This document shows, one piece after another, positions 47,101 through 51,910 of a stretch of DNA of 61,000 nucleotides (its first letter is position 1; the number at the start of each line of letters is the position of its first letter). The notes beneath the pieces were generated by a model that saw nothing but the letters and a program-made list of their open reading frames with translations, did no database searches and was not told the origin of the DNA. The stretch is from Symbiodinium natans (lineage: Eukaryota > Sar > Dinophyceae > Suessiales > Symbiodiniaceae), in the NCBI GenBank assembly GCA_905221605.1, contig CAJNDS010002524.1, forward strand, positions 137,749-198,748. Direction: 5' to 3'. The position numbers were made by a program, and so were the translations under genes.

Positions 47101-48861
47101 GTTCCCCCTTATACTACCAGCTCCTTAGTAGGGATTGTAATCGGGGGTGCTATTGCTATAGTCCCTATAGTAGGGGACGATATAATCCCTATCAAGGACT
47201 GTTAGTATAAGGGGGGACCTGGGCTAACCGAAGCCCGGAAACGTTACGCAGGTCCTTGGCCGAGATGGTAGCCTGGTGGGAATCATTACCCGGAAGGACC
47301 GAGCTGGAGCGGCGCACTGCAAGTTGGCCTTCAGGCGTGGCGCGGTCGGCGGCATCCCTTTCGATGCTGGAGTGTCTTCGCGTACGTAGCTGACATGGCG
47401 CTTCGCTGTGTCCCTCTCTTTCTCTCCCTCTCTCTCTCCCTCTCTCTCCCTCTCTCTTCCTCTCTCTCCCTCTCCCTCTCTCTCGCTCTCTCTCCGTCTC
47501 TCTCTCTCTCTCTCCCTCTCTCTCCCTCTCTCTCTCTCCCCCCCTCTCTCTCTCTCTTTTCCTCTCTGTGCCAGAGTACGCACAAAATGCAGATGCAGGA
47601 CCTGATCCTGGCAGAGGAAGGGGACGAAGAGGCGGTCGATCTGTAGTCTTCCTCTGCGCTATCTCGCCTTTCCTGACTGCGTGACATGCGCTTATGTGTA
47701 GAGACTTGCCGTCCATGCCCTCCCTCAAGATACCTTGCCTTCCAGAGCTCCATGTATTCAAGCAATACTTCTTGAGATGTTGCCCCTTCTACTGCCCTCA
47801 ATCGGGATTTATTGGAGGGGATGCCAGAATCCCTATTAAGGACTGTTAGTATAACGGGGAACATCCCAAAATACTTCCTTTAAAGTGCAGAAAGCCTACT
47901 TGGGGCTCTACCCCCTGGTTCTTAGTAGGGAATGAGCGAATTAGGGCCCCATATCAAAAAAACCCTTAAGGGATTCTATGGGTACCTCATTCATCATTCC
48001 CTCCTTCCCTACTGCATACCTGTCGCCAGGAGGAGGATTCCGACACTGACGAAGACTACGAGGATGACTTTGCCATAGCCGAGGAGGCAGCTGCTTTTGA
48101 TGCTCGCGTTGTCGGTGGACAAAGTTACGGGTTTAGGATTGCGGTTTAGGGTTTAGTGTTTAGGGTTTGGGGTCCTACAAGCTTTCATCCCTTAACCGTC
48201 CTCCCGATTACACCTGGGCACCGCTTGTTTGGTACAATCTGGGATATACTTGCCGTGCATGCTCCCGCTAAGGCTGCTTCGATTCTAGGGAAACCCTTCT
48301 GATCCCGGATCACCATACTGCGCGCCCTCATACTTCCAAACACGTGCCATCGCTACTACAGTACTCAGCAAGGAGAACAAGCCCCAGACGACATAGGAAA
48401 AATCTCCAGTATATACCCATACCCATATTATCTCACAAGGTGCTTGTATGCAGACCGAACTTGGAACGTGGGGCTATGTAGGAGAGAGAGCACCACTGAT
48501 CAAATGTGCCAGCGAACGGACACTCGAAGTGGTTAACCGCCGTACGACGCCACGGCGTTCAACAAGGCTTTAGGTGATTTACTCTGTATTGTGGGCGGCC
48601 GTTCCCTTTCACGCCAAAACCCTTTGACGCCCAACCTCTGATGTAGAGTTTAGCGTATTCATGTTTTGGGAACCCTAAACCCGAAACCCGAAACCCCAAA
48701 CCCCAAACCCTAAACTCTAAACCCTAAACCTAAACCCCCCCAAGGCTTAAGCCCTGACTGCTTTGCAGGCGCGGTCGCCCGAGAGGGTCGTCAGCTCTGG
48801 CACCGGCTACCAGGAGCACACTCCCAGTGCCAAAGATGAACTGGGGAGGGGCGTGGACTAG
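26350..48861 (+). CDS. CLC-family chloride/proton exchanger gene (ClC-7-like), more than 20 short exons
   Basis: A membrane CLC transporter read through about 22 kb. In-phase exons: 26,680-26,739; 27,014-27,082 (CESINYE); 28,359-28,428; 28,771-28,853 ([18 protein letters not shown]); 29,959-29,996; 30,193-30,293 ([13 protein letters not shown]); 30,578-30,655; 31,220 on (EGPMIHSGA); 32,260-32,326 ([14 protein letters not shown]); 33,075-33,159 ([10 protein letters not shown]); about 34,152-34,235; 35,533-35,588; 35,718 on; about 36,672-36,740; 37,555-37,633; 38,093-38,153; 38,440-38,525 ([17 protein letters not shown]); about 39,067-39,130; 40,265-40,346 (PGTYALIGA); 42,132-42,197; 42,488-42,519; 42,905-42,989; 43,231-43,299 (CBS1); 46,908-46,971 (CBS2); 47,252 on (GIITRK); 47,575. 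GSGIP with Ser predicts chloride, and the GK-EGP gating Glu plus the IEEG Glu predict proton exchange. Seventeen placed donors: 13 GC, 3 GT, 1 GA. Stop at 47,644 (TAG), or after an acidic tail (48,030-48,107; 48,782-48,861). The N-terminal exon at about 26,350-26,425 is tentative. Confidence 0.88.
27189..27347. mobile_element. Introner/MITE-like element, family G, in CLC intron
   Basis: Ends CCATTTGCTTAAGAACCCCC and GGGGGTTCTGAAGCAAGTGG are inverted. The interior has 'aatgataatccctatatttccctt' and a long T-run/G-run (27,278-27,325). Related copies at 30,308, 40,371, 58,753 and a fragment at 33,225. Confidence 0.75.
27385..27510. mobile_element. Family Q inverted-repeat element
   Basis: Ends CATATGGGGGGGGTTTCCGAG and TTTTTCGGAAACCCTCTCATG are inverted, with 'gggggtaccctttt' and 'aaaggggtaccgc' inside. 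Possibly a relative of family D. Confidence 0.5.
27990..28116. mobile_element. Introner/MITE-like element, family F, in CLC intron
   Basis: Ends CTTGGAGGTTCATGGGTA and CCCATGAACCTCCAAGTA are inverted repeats; the interior includes 'ctaagtccccaaagtaggttataag'. Copies at 34,856, 45,014, 51,551, 52,938 and 55,020. Confidence 0.8.
28228..28338. mobile_element. Introner/MITE-like element, family E, directly before a CLC exon
   Basis: 'ccctaaggatccttgtacctatatagtatatgcttgggctctgaagctactatataggaac..aaggcccaagtatatactatatacatacacaggtcctcaggg' forms one long imperfect hairpin. The next CLC exon begins 20 bases on, at 28,359. Confidence 0.75.
28862..29350 (+). repeat. Degenerate TTTAGGG array with higher-order duplication
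   Basis: Starts at the donor of the CLC exon ending 28,853. Units drift to TTTATAGGG, TTTGTAGGG and TTTATTTGG. A block of about 55 bases beginning 'acaaggtttaaagggtttg' at 29,052 recurs at 29,169 (period 117). Confidence 0.9.
30193..30293 (+). CDS. CLC exon carrying the GSGIP anion-coordinating motif
   Basis: After GAG|GC, reads [15 protein letters not shown], then [17 protein letters not shown] is the first conserved CLC anion-binding motif. Ser (rather than Pro, as in nitrate-selective plant exchangers) suggests chloride. The two-base start completes the AGC codon begun by the exon ending at 29,996. Donor GC. Confidence 0.92.
30308..30409. mobile_element. Introner/MITE-like element, family G, in CLC intron
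   Basis: Ends CTGCTATTTGCTTAAGAACC and GGTTCTTAAGCAAGTAGTAG are inverted. T-run/G-run at 30,370-30,397. It lies in the intron 30,294-30,577. Confidence 0.85.
30578..31260 (+). CDS. Two CLC exons joining GK to EGP (gating glutamate)
   Basis: Exon 30,578-30,655 ends [10 protein letters not shown] (26 codons, donor GC). The next starts at 31,220 with [13 protein letters not shown]; its 3' end is uncertain. The join recreates the second CLC signature GKEGP with the gating glutamate. The intron between starts G-rich (TTTAGGG tract 30,716-30,765) and ends C-rich (CCCTAAA tract 31,173-31,207). Confidence 0.92.
31336..31420 (+). repeat. TTTAGGG array in CLC intron
   Basis: About 12 copies following the EGPMIHSGA exon. 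Confidence 0.95.
32138..32175. repeat. (CT)n microsatellite
   Basis: About 18 CT dinucleotides, about 85 bases before the CLC exon at 32,260. Confidence 0.95.
32260..32326 (+). CDS. CLC exon with the [14 protein letters not shown] helix
   Basis: Reads [20 protein letters not shown] then L and the first base of Gly. The GT donor leaves one base that joins GC at 33,075 to give [13 protein letters not shown], the conserved helix and proton-glutamate region of CLC exchangers. Confidence 0.92.
32348..32466 (+). repeat. TTTAGGG array followed by T-run/G-run
   Basis: About 11 TTTAGGG copies after the exon ending 32,326, then about 13 T, a short GGGCGGGG and a long G-run (32,432-32,466). Confidence 0.95.
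32631..32725. mobile_element. 95-bp element (family M) with 27-bp inverted ends
   Basis: Left end begins TACCAGGATGGGCTATTAG and continues GCCCTATA. The right end is its reverse complement with one mismatch over 27 bases. The middle 'aaagggcctttttaaagggg' is also partly self-complementary. Only copy seen in the window. It lies in the CLC intron 32,327-33,074. Confidence 0.8.
33225..33312. mobile_element. Family G-like fragment
   Basis: 'aaaactcccacaaatactgcccttta' and 'ggggagttcttaagaaaatagtag' resemble the outer parts of family G elements. Confidence 0.4.
33594..33690. repeat. (TA)n/(TATG)n microsatellite
   Basis: About 100 bases of alternating TA, TATG and CATA. Confidence 0.9.
33920..34126. 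repeat. Minisatellite, about 42-44-bp unit, five copies
   Basis: Unit 'cattttctattttctttatt' + 'tgggtttatatggcttttggga' repeated about five times in a CLC intron. It ends just before the acceptor CAG at 34,151. Confidence 0.9.
34856..34968. mobile_element. Introner/MITE-like element, family F
   Basis: Ends ACTTGGAGGTTCATGGGTA and TAACCTCCAAGTA, with 'gtagctctgcttctaagattctaccacg' in the middle. A CCCTAAA-type array starts immediately after it. Confidence 0.8.
34967..35147 (-). repeat. CCCTAAA/CCCCTAA array
   Basis: Mixed units at first (CCCTACACCCTAACCC), becoming uniform CCCTAAA from about 35,078. Lies before an open exon-like segment at 35,155-35,205 and is followed by a TTTAGGG array at 35,240. 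Confidence 0.95.
35967..36263 (+). other. Open segment inside the CLC gene, possible exon
   Basis: Reads through 98 codons including [18 protein letters not shown]. Part of it (about 35,990-36,028, ending AAAG|GTCC) could be the missing linker between the LFNSLN exon and the FVTFVVAS exon of the CLC protein. Unproven. Confidence 0.3.
36508..36560. repeat. (TACA)n/(TA)n microsatellite
   Basis: About 50 bases in a CLC intron. Confidence 0.9.
37447..37547 (-). repeat. CCCTAAA array ending at a CLC acceptor
   Basis: About 14 copies. Only CTACACAG separates it from the exon 37,555-37,633, whose donor is GC within the first repeat unit GCTTAGGG at 37,634. This is the cleanest case of an exon enclosed by inverted arrays. 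Confidence 0.97.
38265..38432. mobile_element. Family N inverted-repeat element filling a CLC intron
   Basis: Left 'ctctaagggtagttatgatatgggccct' and right 'agggcccatatgaagggtccatgcaactacgctaag' are complementary with gaps. The intron is 38,154-38,439, so the element is most of it. Confidence 0.65.
38440..38525 (+). CDS. CLC exon with the GLFIP motif
   Basis: GT plus the G left by the exon ending 38,153 gives Gly, then [21 protein letters not shown]-x-F-x-P is the third conserved CLC anion-coordinating motif. The frame is fixed by both neighbours. Confidence 0.93.
39132..39258. mobile_element. Introner/MITE-like element, family B, containing a CCCTAAA tract
   Basis: Ends TTGGGATGCTCCCCCTTGTA and GGGGAACATACCAAG, with 'ctaacagtccttagtagggattatag' inside. 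A short telomeric tract (39,189-39,215) sits in its middle. Copies at 47,094, 47,771, 51,222 and 59,930. Confidence 0.75.
39264..39335 (+). CDS. Candidate exon with an EF-hand-like loop inside the CLC gene
   Basis: After CCCAG at 39,266, one frame reads [26 protein letters not shown] has the 1, 3, 5 acidic and position 6 Gly pattern of an EF-hand calcium loop with a plausible preceding helix, but position 12 is Ala rather than Glu if translation continues. It sits between family B and family D elements, between the GLFIP exon and the PGTYAL exon. The frame is not fixed by its neighbours, so this may be chance. Confidence 0.35.
39332..39502. mobile_element. Family D element interrupted by a TTTAGGG tract
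   Basis: Starts GTGGGGGTTTACGACAATAC, then TTTAGGG repeats (39,361-39,416), then the family D remainder 'cctaatatagacccccaaggagtaggatcc..aaggtgcccctaatttcgaaatccc'. Confidence 0.7.
39540..39640. mobile_element. Family H element, diverged
   Basis: 'cttgtttttacgcttggggttcccttatcatccccttaaaacccaaaaagtgcaccgcttttttattcctag' follows the family H order. Confidence 0.55.
40163..40252 (-). repeat. CCCTAAA array before a CLC exon
   Basis: About 12 copies with CCCTGAA variants. The exon at 40,265 starts 12 bases later. Confidence 0.95.
40265..40346 (+). CDS. CLC exon PGTYALIGA...ARITISL
   Basis: Reads [20 protein letters not shown] then ARITISL, the conserved late CLC helix (consensus PGxYALxGAAAxLGGxxRMTxSL). 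The GC donor in phase 0 joins AMILMETS at 42,132, matching the family residue for residue. Confidence 0.93.
40371..40586. mobile_element. Family G and family A elements back to back in one CLC intron
   Basis: Family G (CTACTATTTGCTTAAGAACC ... TTCTTAAGCAATTCGTAG, 40,371-40,490) is followed with no gap by family A (GTAGCCTGGTGG ... CCTGGGCTACCAAG, 40,489-40,586), the terminal GTAG being shared. Confidence 0.8.
41026..41679 (+). CDS. Unidentified 217-residue open frame inside a CLC intron
   Basis: Uninterrupted + strand frame with ATG at 41,026 and TGA at 41,677, within CLC intron 40,347-42,131. The N-terminal third is charged and probably helical ([20 protein letters not shown], many Arg/Lys/Gln). 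The rest is Pro/Ser/Ala-rich, with a run [14 protein letters not shown] near residue 140. Upstream is a pyrimidine-rich stretch ending CCCCAG|GTAGG (about 40,948-40,990), so it could be an alternative exon; equally it could be a nested gene or the remains of a retroposed cDNA. No domain is recognised. It is by far the longest exon-like frame in this gene and lacks telomeric repeats. Confidence 0.45.
   Translation: MPKIDLQSSLCAEADELLPMDYPPITDDRIEEIRQHRLQHGYKTSTRSQLARQARRPISSQRVAKKETAELERTGVKKPGLTAEDLSTLPTQDALSTLRPPPTEAASSAKSKVAPRPTRSWPYEGMGLGQTGTAKPPPPLPPPPRRPSQAYSQAHSSYPPWMPSTTGASSQKAHSAPTNPGQSTTDGPTSSQALNLHQPPGSVGPGQCSSVCDGIAA
41743..41945. repeat. Direct duplication of about 125 bp
   Basis: 'ttggtaagctgcacatgcagg..agttgaggtctcctcctcc' at about 41,748 recurs as 'ttggtaatctgcacatgcaggcaagtgaggtctcctcctgc' at about 41,873, each followed later by 'gctggtttttgtcacc'. 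Adjoins the 217-residue frame. Confidence 0.75.
42132..42989 (+). CDS. CLC exons from helix R to the CBS linker
   Basis: Three exons in phase: 42,132-42,197 ([20 protein letters not shown], then VM; donor GC), 42,488-42,519 ([10 protein letters not shown] plus AG; donor GC) and 42,905-42,989 ([20 protein letters not shown] and on to LQ; donor GC). Spliced, they give the conserved order E(A/T)xxxxxFGLPI..AKxxGDxFNxGIYDxHI. Confidence 0.92.
43231..43299 (+). CDS. CLC exon, start of first CBS domain
   Basis: [20 protein letters not shown] then LVE, 23 codons, phase 0 at both ends with GC donor. The A-R-D/E-V-M ... V-x-x-L pattern is the first strand and helix of the cytosolic CBS1 domain of ClC-7-type proteins. 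Confidence 0.88.
44153..45310 (+). CDS. Probable CLC exons in the CBS1-CBS2 linker
   Basis: Three open segments in the right place and strand: 44,153-44,188 ([12 protein letters not shown], likely the second CBS1 strand), about 44,456-44,552 ([19 protein letters not shown], after CCCCAG) and about 45,217-45,310 ([20 protein letters not shown], then LRHLGP). Their phases were not reconciled, so their membership is likely rather than shown. The last two are enclosed by CCCTAAA before and TTTAGGG after. Confidence 0.55.
44320..44452 (-). repeat. CCCTAAA array with CCCTATAAA variants
   Basis: About 17 units ending at CCCCAG before the segment at 44,456. Confidence 0.95.
44933..44995. mobile_element. 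63-bp MITE (family O) with 8-bp target-site duplication
   Basis: A near-perfect hairpin (ATTATGGAATTGGGTTCCCC... / ...GGGTGCCCAATTCCATA) flanked on both sides by the direct repeat GTAGTACG (44,925-44,932 and 44,996-45,003). The duplication is the classical footprint of transposon insertion. Single copy in the window. Confidence 0.85.
45014..45135. mobile_element. Introner/MITE-like element, family F
   Basis: Ends GTACTTGGAGGTTATTATGG and CCCATGAACCTCCAGGTAC, with 'agggttacaagta' / 'acttgtaacccta' complementary inside. Confidence 0.85.
45326..45392 (+). repeat. TTTAGGG array
   Basis: About nine copies directly after the segment ending LRHLGP. Confidence 0.95.
45836..45930. repeat. (ATGCAT/ATATGC)n microsatellite
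   Basis: About ten copies of the hexamer GCATAT followed by TACA/TGTA units, strongly self-complementary. Confidence 0.95.
46808..46882. mobile_element. Family L element, copy 2, before a CLC exon
   Basis: Shares 'cacttctacctaaaagtata.actttttttccagggtctactcccaag' with 24,660-24,727. The CLC exon begins at 46,908. A 35-base segment 'gtataaacattc.tcagggt.tagggtttc' is also tandemly duplicated just upstream (46,744-46,813). Confidence 0.55.
46908..46971 (+). CDS. CLC exon, second CBS domain
   Basis: One base plus [20 protein letters not shown] and V, then GC donor. LFRxLGxRHLxV is diagnostic of the second CBS domain of CLC proteins. It joins in phase to [15 protein letters not shown] at 47,252, the next CBS2 strand. 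Confidence 0.95.
47008..47078 (-). repeat. CCCTAAA array in CLC intron
   Basis: Ten copies. It lies 36 bases after a donor, an exception to the usual polarity. Confidence 0.95.
47094..47224. mobile_element. Introner/MITE-like element, family B
   Basis: Begins TTGGAATGTTCCCCCTTATA, ends 'aaggactgttagtataaggggggacc'. It ends about 28 bases before the CLC exon at 47,252. Confidence 0.75.
47252..47646 (+). CDS. CLC C-terminal exons
   Basis: 47,252 onward reads [15 protein letters not shown] (end of CBS2), leaving through a GA or nearby GC donor. The next exon starts at 47,575 after GTGCCAG and reads [20 protein letters not shown] then DL and TAG at 47,644-47,646. An alternative GC donor after GDEE (47,631) would continue, in phase, into the acidic exon at 48,030. 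Which end is used needs transcript data. Confidence 0.7.
47408..47571. repeat. 160-base polypyrimidine tract (CTCTCC)n before a CLC acceptor
   Basis: Almost pure C/T from 47,400 to 47,566 followed by TGTGCCAG|. It is a very long version of the pyrimidine tract expected at a 3' splice site. Open frames on both strands here (Arg/Glu-rich on the minus strand) are artefacts. Confidence 0.95.
47771..48020. mobile_element. Family B (47,771-47,870) followed by family C (47,915-48,020)
   Basis: Two different introner families 45 bases apart, between the possible CLC end and the acidic exon at 48,030. Family B ends 'gactgttagtataacggggaacatcccaa'. Family C starts CTGGTTCTTAGTAGGGAATG. Confidence 0.7.
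48030..48861 (+). CDS. Acidic tail exons, probably the CLC C-terminus
   Basis: 48,030-48,107 follows CGCCAG and reads [20 protein letters not shown] then AAFDAR, phase 0. 48,782-48,861 follows a GCAG and reads [20 protein letters not shown] then [10 protein letters not shown] and TAG. They match in phase the alternative donor after GDEE at 47,631, giving a highly acidic C-terminus. They could instead be a separate small gene. Confidence 0.5.
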
Positions 48862-49230
48862 GGTTTAGGGTTTAGGGTTTAGGGTTTAGGGTTTAGGGTT
48901 TCGGGTTTCGGGTTTCGGGTTTCGGGTTTCGGGTTTAGGGTTTAGGTGTTTCTGGGCTCTATAGGTTTGAGTGGGGGGTTGTAAGCCCACCCTAAACCCG
49001 GAAACCTTATCATCCCTACCTGTACTTTTTTTAGGACTTGGGTTTCATTAGGGTTCTATAATATGGTTCAGTTCAGGGCTTCTAGGTTTCGTTGTTAGAG
49101 CTTCGCTGTAGAATCATTATTACATCATGAGTTTAGGGTTTAGGGTTTGGGGTTTGGGGTTTAGGGTTTGGGGTTTAGGGTTTAGGGTTTGGGGTTTAGG
49201 GTTTGGGGTTTGGGGTTTGGGGTTTAGGGT
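48862..49230 (+). repeat. TTTAGGG, TTTCGGG and TTTGGGG arrays
   Basis: TTTAGGG then TTTCGGG units at 48,860-48,948, directly at the TAG. TTTAGGG/TTTGGGG mixed units at 49,130-49,229 end in a G-run (49,235-49,252). Confidence 0.9.
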
Positions 49231-49252
49231 CATGGGGGGGGGGGGGGGGGGT

Positions 49253-51136
49253 AGCAAAGAGAGAGGTACGGGCCGAGGCTTCGTGAGCCCCAGATCCTAC
49301 CTGCCGCTCCAAAACCAAAACGCCCTTTTTCTTGCTTGGTTGGCAAAAGATTCGACATGGTTTTCTTAATATTATGTTTTATATTACGTGTTGTATTTTT
49401 GAATTTATGTTCTTGCTTAGTTGGCAAAAGACTGTATTTATACACGAAGTTCGCTAAACGACCAAAAAGCTGATCCTCCAGTCCAGAGGCAACGCAACGA
49501 CTGTAATGCAGATTTTCTTGGGGTCTACAAGTATTCTAGTACATGGCACGTGGACCCTTGGGGGTATTTGCTAAGGTGAACCCGTTCGCATGGACACGAG
49601 ATCCACGCAGCGTTCGGCGCGCTCAAACACGTCTGCACTTTCACCGCACGAGTTCCTCGGAGAGACCGTGGGAAGTCCTTGCAGCAGGGCCCGTGAATCA
49701 TTAGGGTTTAGGGTTTAGGGTACGAATCAGGACATCCTTTTTCGCTAAATCGACTGTGCAGCCATGAACAATATCGCTTTCATGCGAATCTTGCAGCATA
49801 TAAGGCTGGCAACACTAAACCCTAAACCCTAAACCCTAAACCAATCTTGCAGCATGTTTTATAAGGATGCGTGAACGACGACTCGACTCGACAACGGGCG
49901 GCATGGGCGGAGCTTGATGTGATGTATGGGAAGCCATGCGTTTGAAATCAACGCGTCTCACTCCCCTCTCGATATATATATATATATATATATACATAGG
50001 TATAGAATATATAGATATATATATATATGTATATATGTATATATTGATTTGTTACTTGTAACACAAGTTCTTGATAATTTGTAAGAAAAGAGGCGTCAGA
50101 CGCTGAGCGGCTTGTTTCTGTGCCCCATTGCCGAGTGCCAGAACAACGGATGAGAGATCTTTCGATCGACAATGTGTGGTACAGGCGCAGCTGGAATGAA
50201 AGCACTTTCGGACATTTGAAGCGGTGCGTCTCACACCCGTATCGGTTTGCTACTAACCATACACTGTATATACACTCAGCTAATGCAGTGAAAACAGAGT
50301 CGGATCTTGCTGTCTCACACACACACATATAAAGTTCAGGGTATATGGTGTGCAGCTCGCAAACGACGACACAACTGCCTTGAACCCTGCGCAGTGCTCC
50401 GCACGGCGAAGCACGTGAAACTGCTGCAAACTCTAAACCCAAGACCTAAATCTGGCACTTTCGACACTAGTCTTTCAAACCCTGCAATTTCATCCCAAGA
50501 AGCGAAACCTTCAATCGCAAACCTGAACCCTAAAGCCTACATCCCTAAACCCTAAACCCTAAACCCTGTAACCCCCAAGCCTTACAAGCCGCCTTCACTC
50601 CGTGACAGTTTCGGTGCGCCGTGCGCGTGGTCGGTCACGGCTCCTGCCAGCCCCTGGCCTTGCATTCTAGGGTTTAGGGTTTAGGGTTTAGGGTTTAGGG
50701 TTTAGGGTTTAGGGTTACGGTTTTTGTGTTTACGATCCCAACAGTACAATGGTAAGCTGTGTTCCTAGAATGGACTATACTGTCTACAAATATAGGGCCA
50801 TCAACGTACAATGTTGCATATACGATAAGCTTACTAAATCTTTAATCTATACAATTTCAGTATTAGGTGGAAAGGAATACCGGTTGCAGCCTTGAAATCC
50901 AGGGGGGTTGTCGTGTGCAAGGGTGTCAGCTTAGTTTTTGCACCAAGGGCCTTTGAGAGATAGGGTCGTTGAGGTCGGGTTTCGGGGCATGGGTTTAGGG
51001 AAACCCGGAACCCTAAAACCCTAAACCCTATATGCCCTAAACGAGTGAAGGCCTGCGCGGGAACATGGAGACGAGCTCCTCCCGATCTTTGTTGAGCACG
51101 ACCGCGCGAAGCCAAACTGCCGTCTTGCTATACTGG
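49253..51136. other. Region without assigned gene
   Basis: Contains a Cys-rich minus-strand open frame of 164 codons (49,948-50,442), partly inside a (TA)n microsatellite (49,970-50,045), which I do not trust. Also CCCTAAA tracts (49,814-49,840; 50,546-50,568) and a TTTAGGG tract (50,670-50,716). No family recognised. Confidence 0.4.
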
Positions 51137-51325
51137 CTGGTTCTTCGTAGGGCATGGGGGAATTAGGGCCCTTAATACACCCCTAATTCCCGCATTCCCT
51201 ACCAAGAACCAGGGGGTGTAGTGGGATGTTCACCCTTTTTCTAAAAGTCCTGAATCGGGATGATAATAGGGGTTACCACAACCCCTTTTTTAAGGACTGT
51301 TAGTATAGGGGGGGAACATCCCAAG
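51137..51325. mobile_element. Family C (51,137-51,212) followed by family B (51,222-51,325)
   Basis: Family C has ends CTGGTTCTTCGTAGGG and CCCTACCAAGAACCAG (76 bp, the shortest copy). Nine bases later family B begins TGGGATGTTCACCCTT and ends AAGGGGGGGAACATCCCAAG in pattern. Confidence 0.8.
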
Positions 51326-51550
51326 CTCTAGGGCGTAACACGTCATTGCAGAAGCCAAAAGAACCAAGATTATCGTCAATAATCTTCACGTGAAGTAGAT
51401 ATGAGGCATTTCGCGGTCCTGGCAGCTGTTGAATTGAGGCTTAGGGTATAGGCGGTCTAGGGATGTAGCGCTGTTTGGGTAGCATGCATTATAACATGTA
51501 TGAAGGGATCATAGTGGTACGCAGCGTGCAGAATACAGTGAGAAGCGTAC

Positions 51551-51673
51551 TGGGAGGTTCATGGGTATAGCCCCAATTATCAGTCTACTTATAACCTACT
51601 TCGAGGACTTAGGACACTTCGGGGCGTAGAAGTGCAGTTCTATTTGGGTTGATAAGTAGCCTGGACCTCCAAT
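51551..51673. mobile_element. Introner/MITE-like element, family F
   Basis: Begins TGGGAGGTTCATGGGTAT and ends TAGCCTGGACCTCCAA, with 'cttataacctacttcgaggacttagg' inside as in 27,990. Confidence 0.7.
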
Positions 51674-51910
51674 TCGAACGCATGGTGACTGAGGCGCGCT
51701 GCACGCTGAAAGACAGGCACCCCCTGTGCACTGAGCAGTTTCTCTCTTCACTTTGTGTGCTCACTGGCATGCTGAAACGCTGCCACAGATGATGGATGCG
51801 GAAGTCTTTATGCCCCAAACCCGAAACCCTAAACCCCAAACCCCAAACCCCAAACCCTAGCCCTAAACCCTAAACCCCAAAGTTGAACAGACAAATAAAG
51901 TTGAGGGTCC

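Noticed and set aside
47192-47864. Arg/Glu-rich minus-strand open frames of 119-189 codons
   Set aside because: They translate the (CTCTCC)n microsatellite in reverse; the same DNA holds CLC exons on the + strand.
49127-49369. Frames reading repeated GFRVWGLGF
   Set aside because: This is simply the translation of TTTAGGG/TTTGGGG repeats and recurs wherever such tracts occur.
49948-50442. Minus-strand 164-codon frame rich in Cys and Ser
   Set aside because: Part of it is a (TA)n microsatellite, no domain is recognisable, and it opposes the strand of all other genes.
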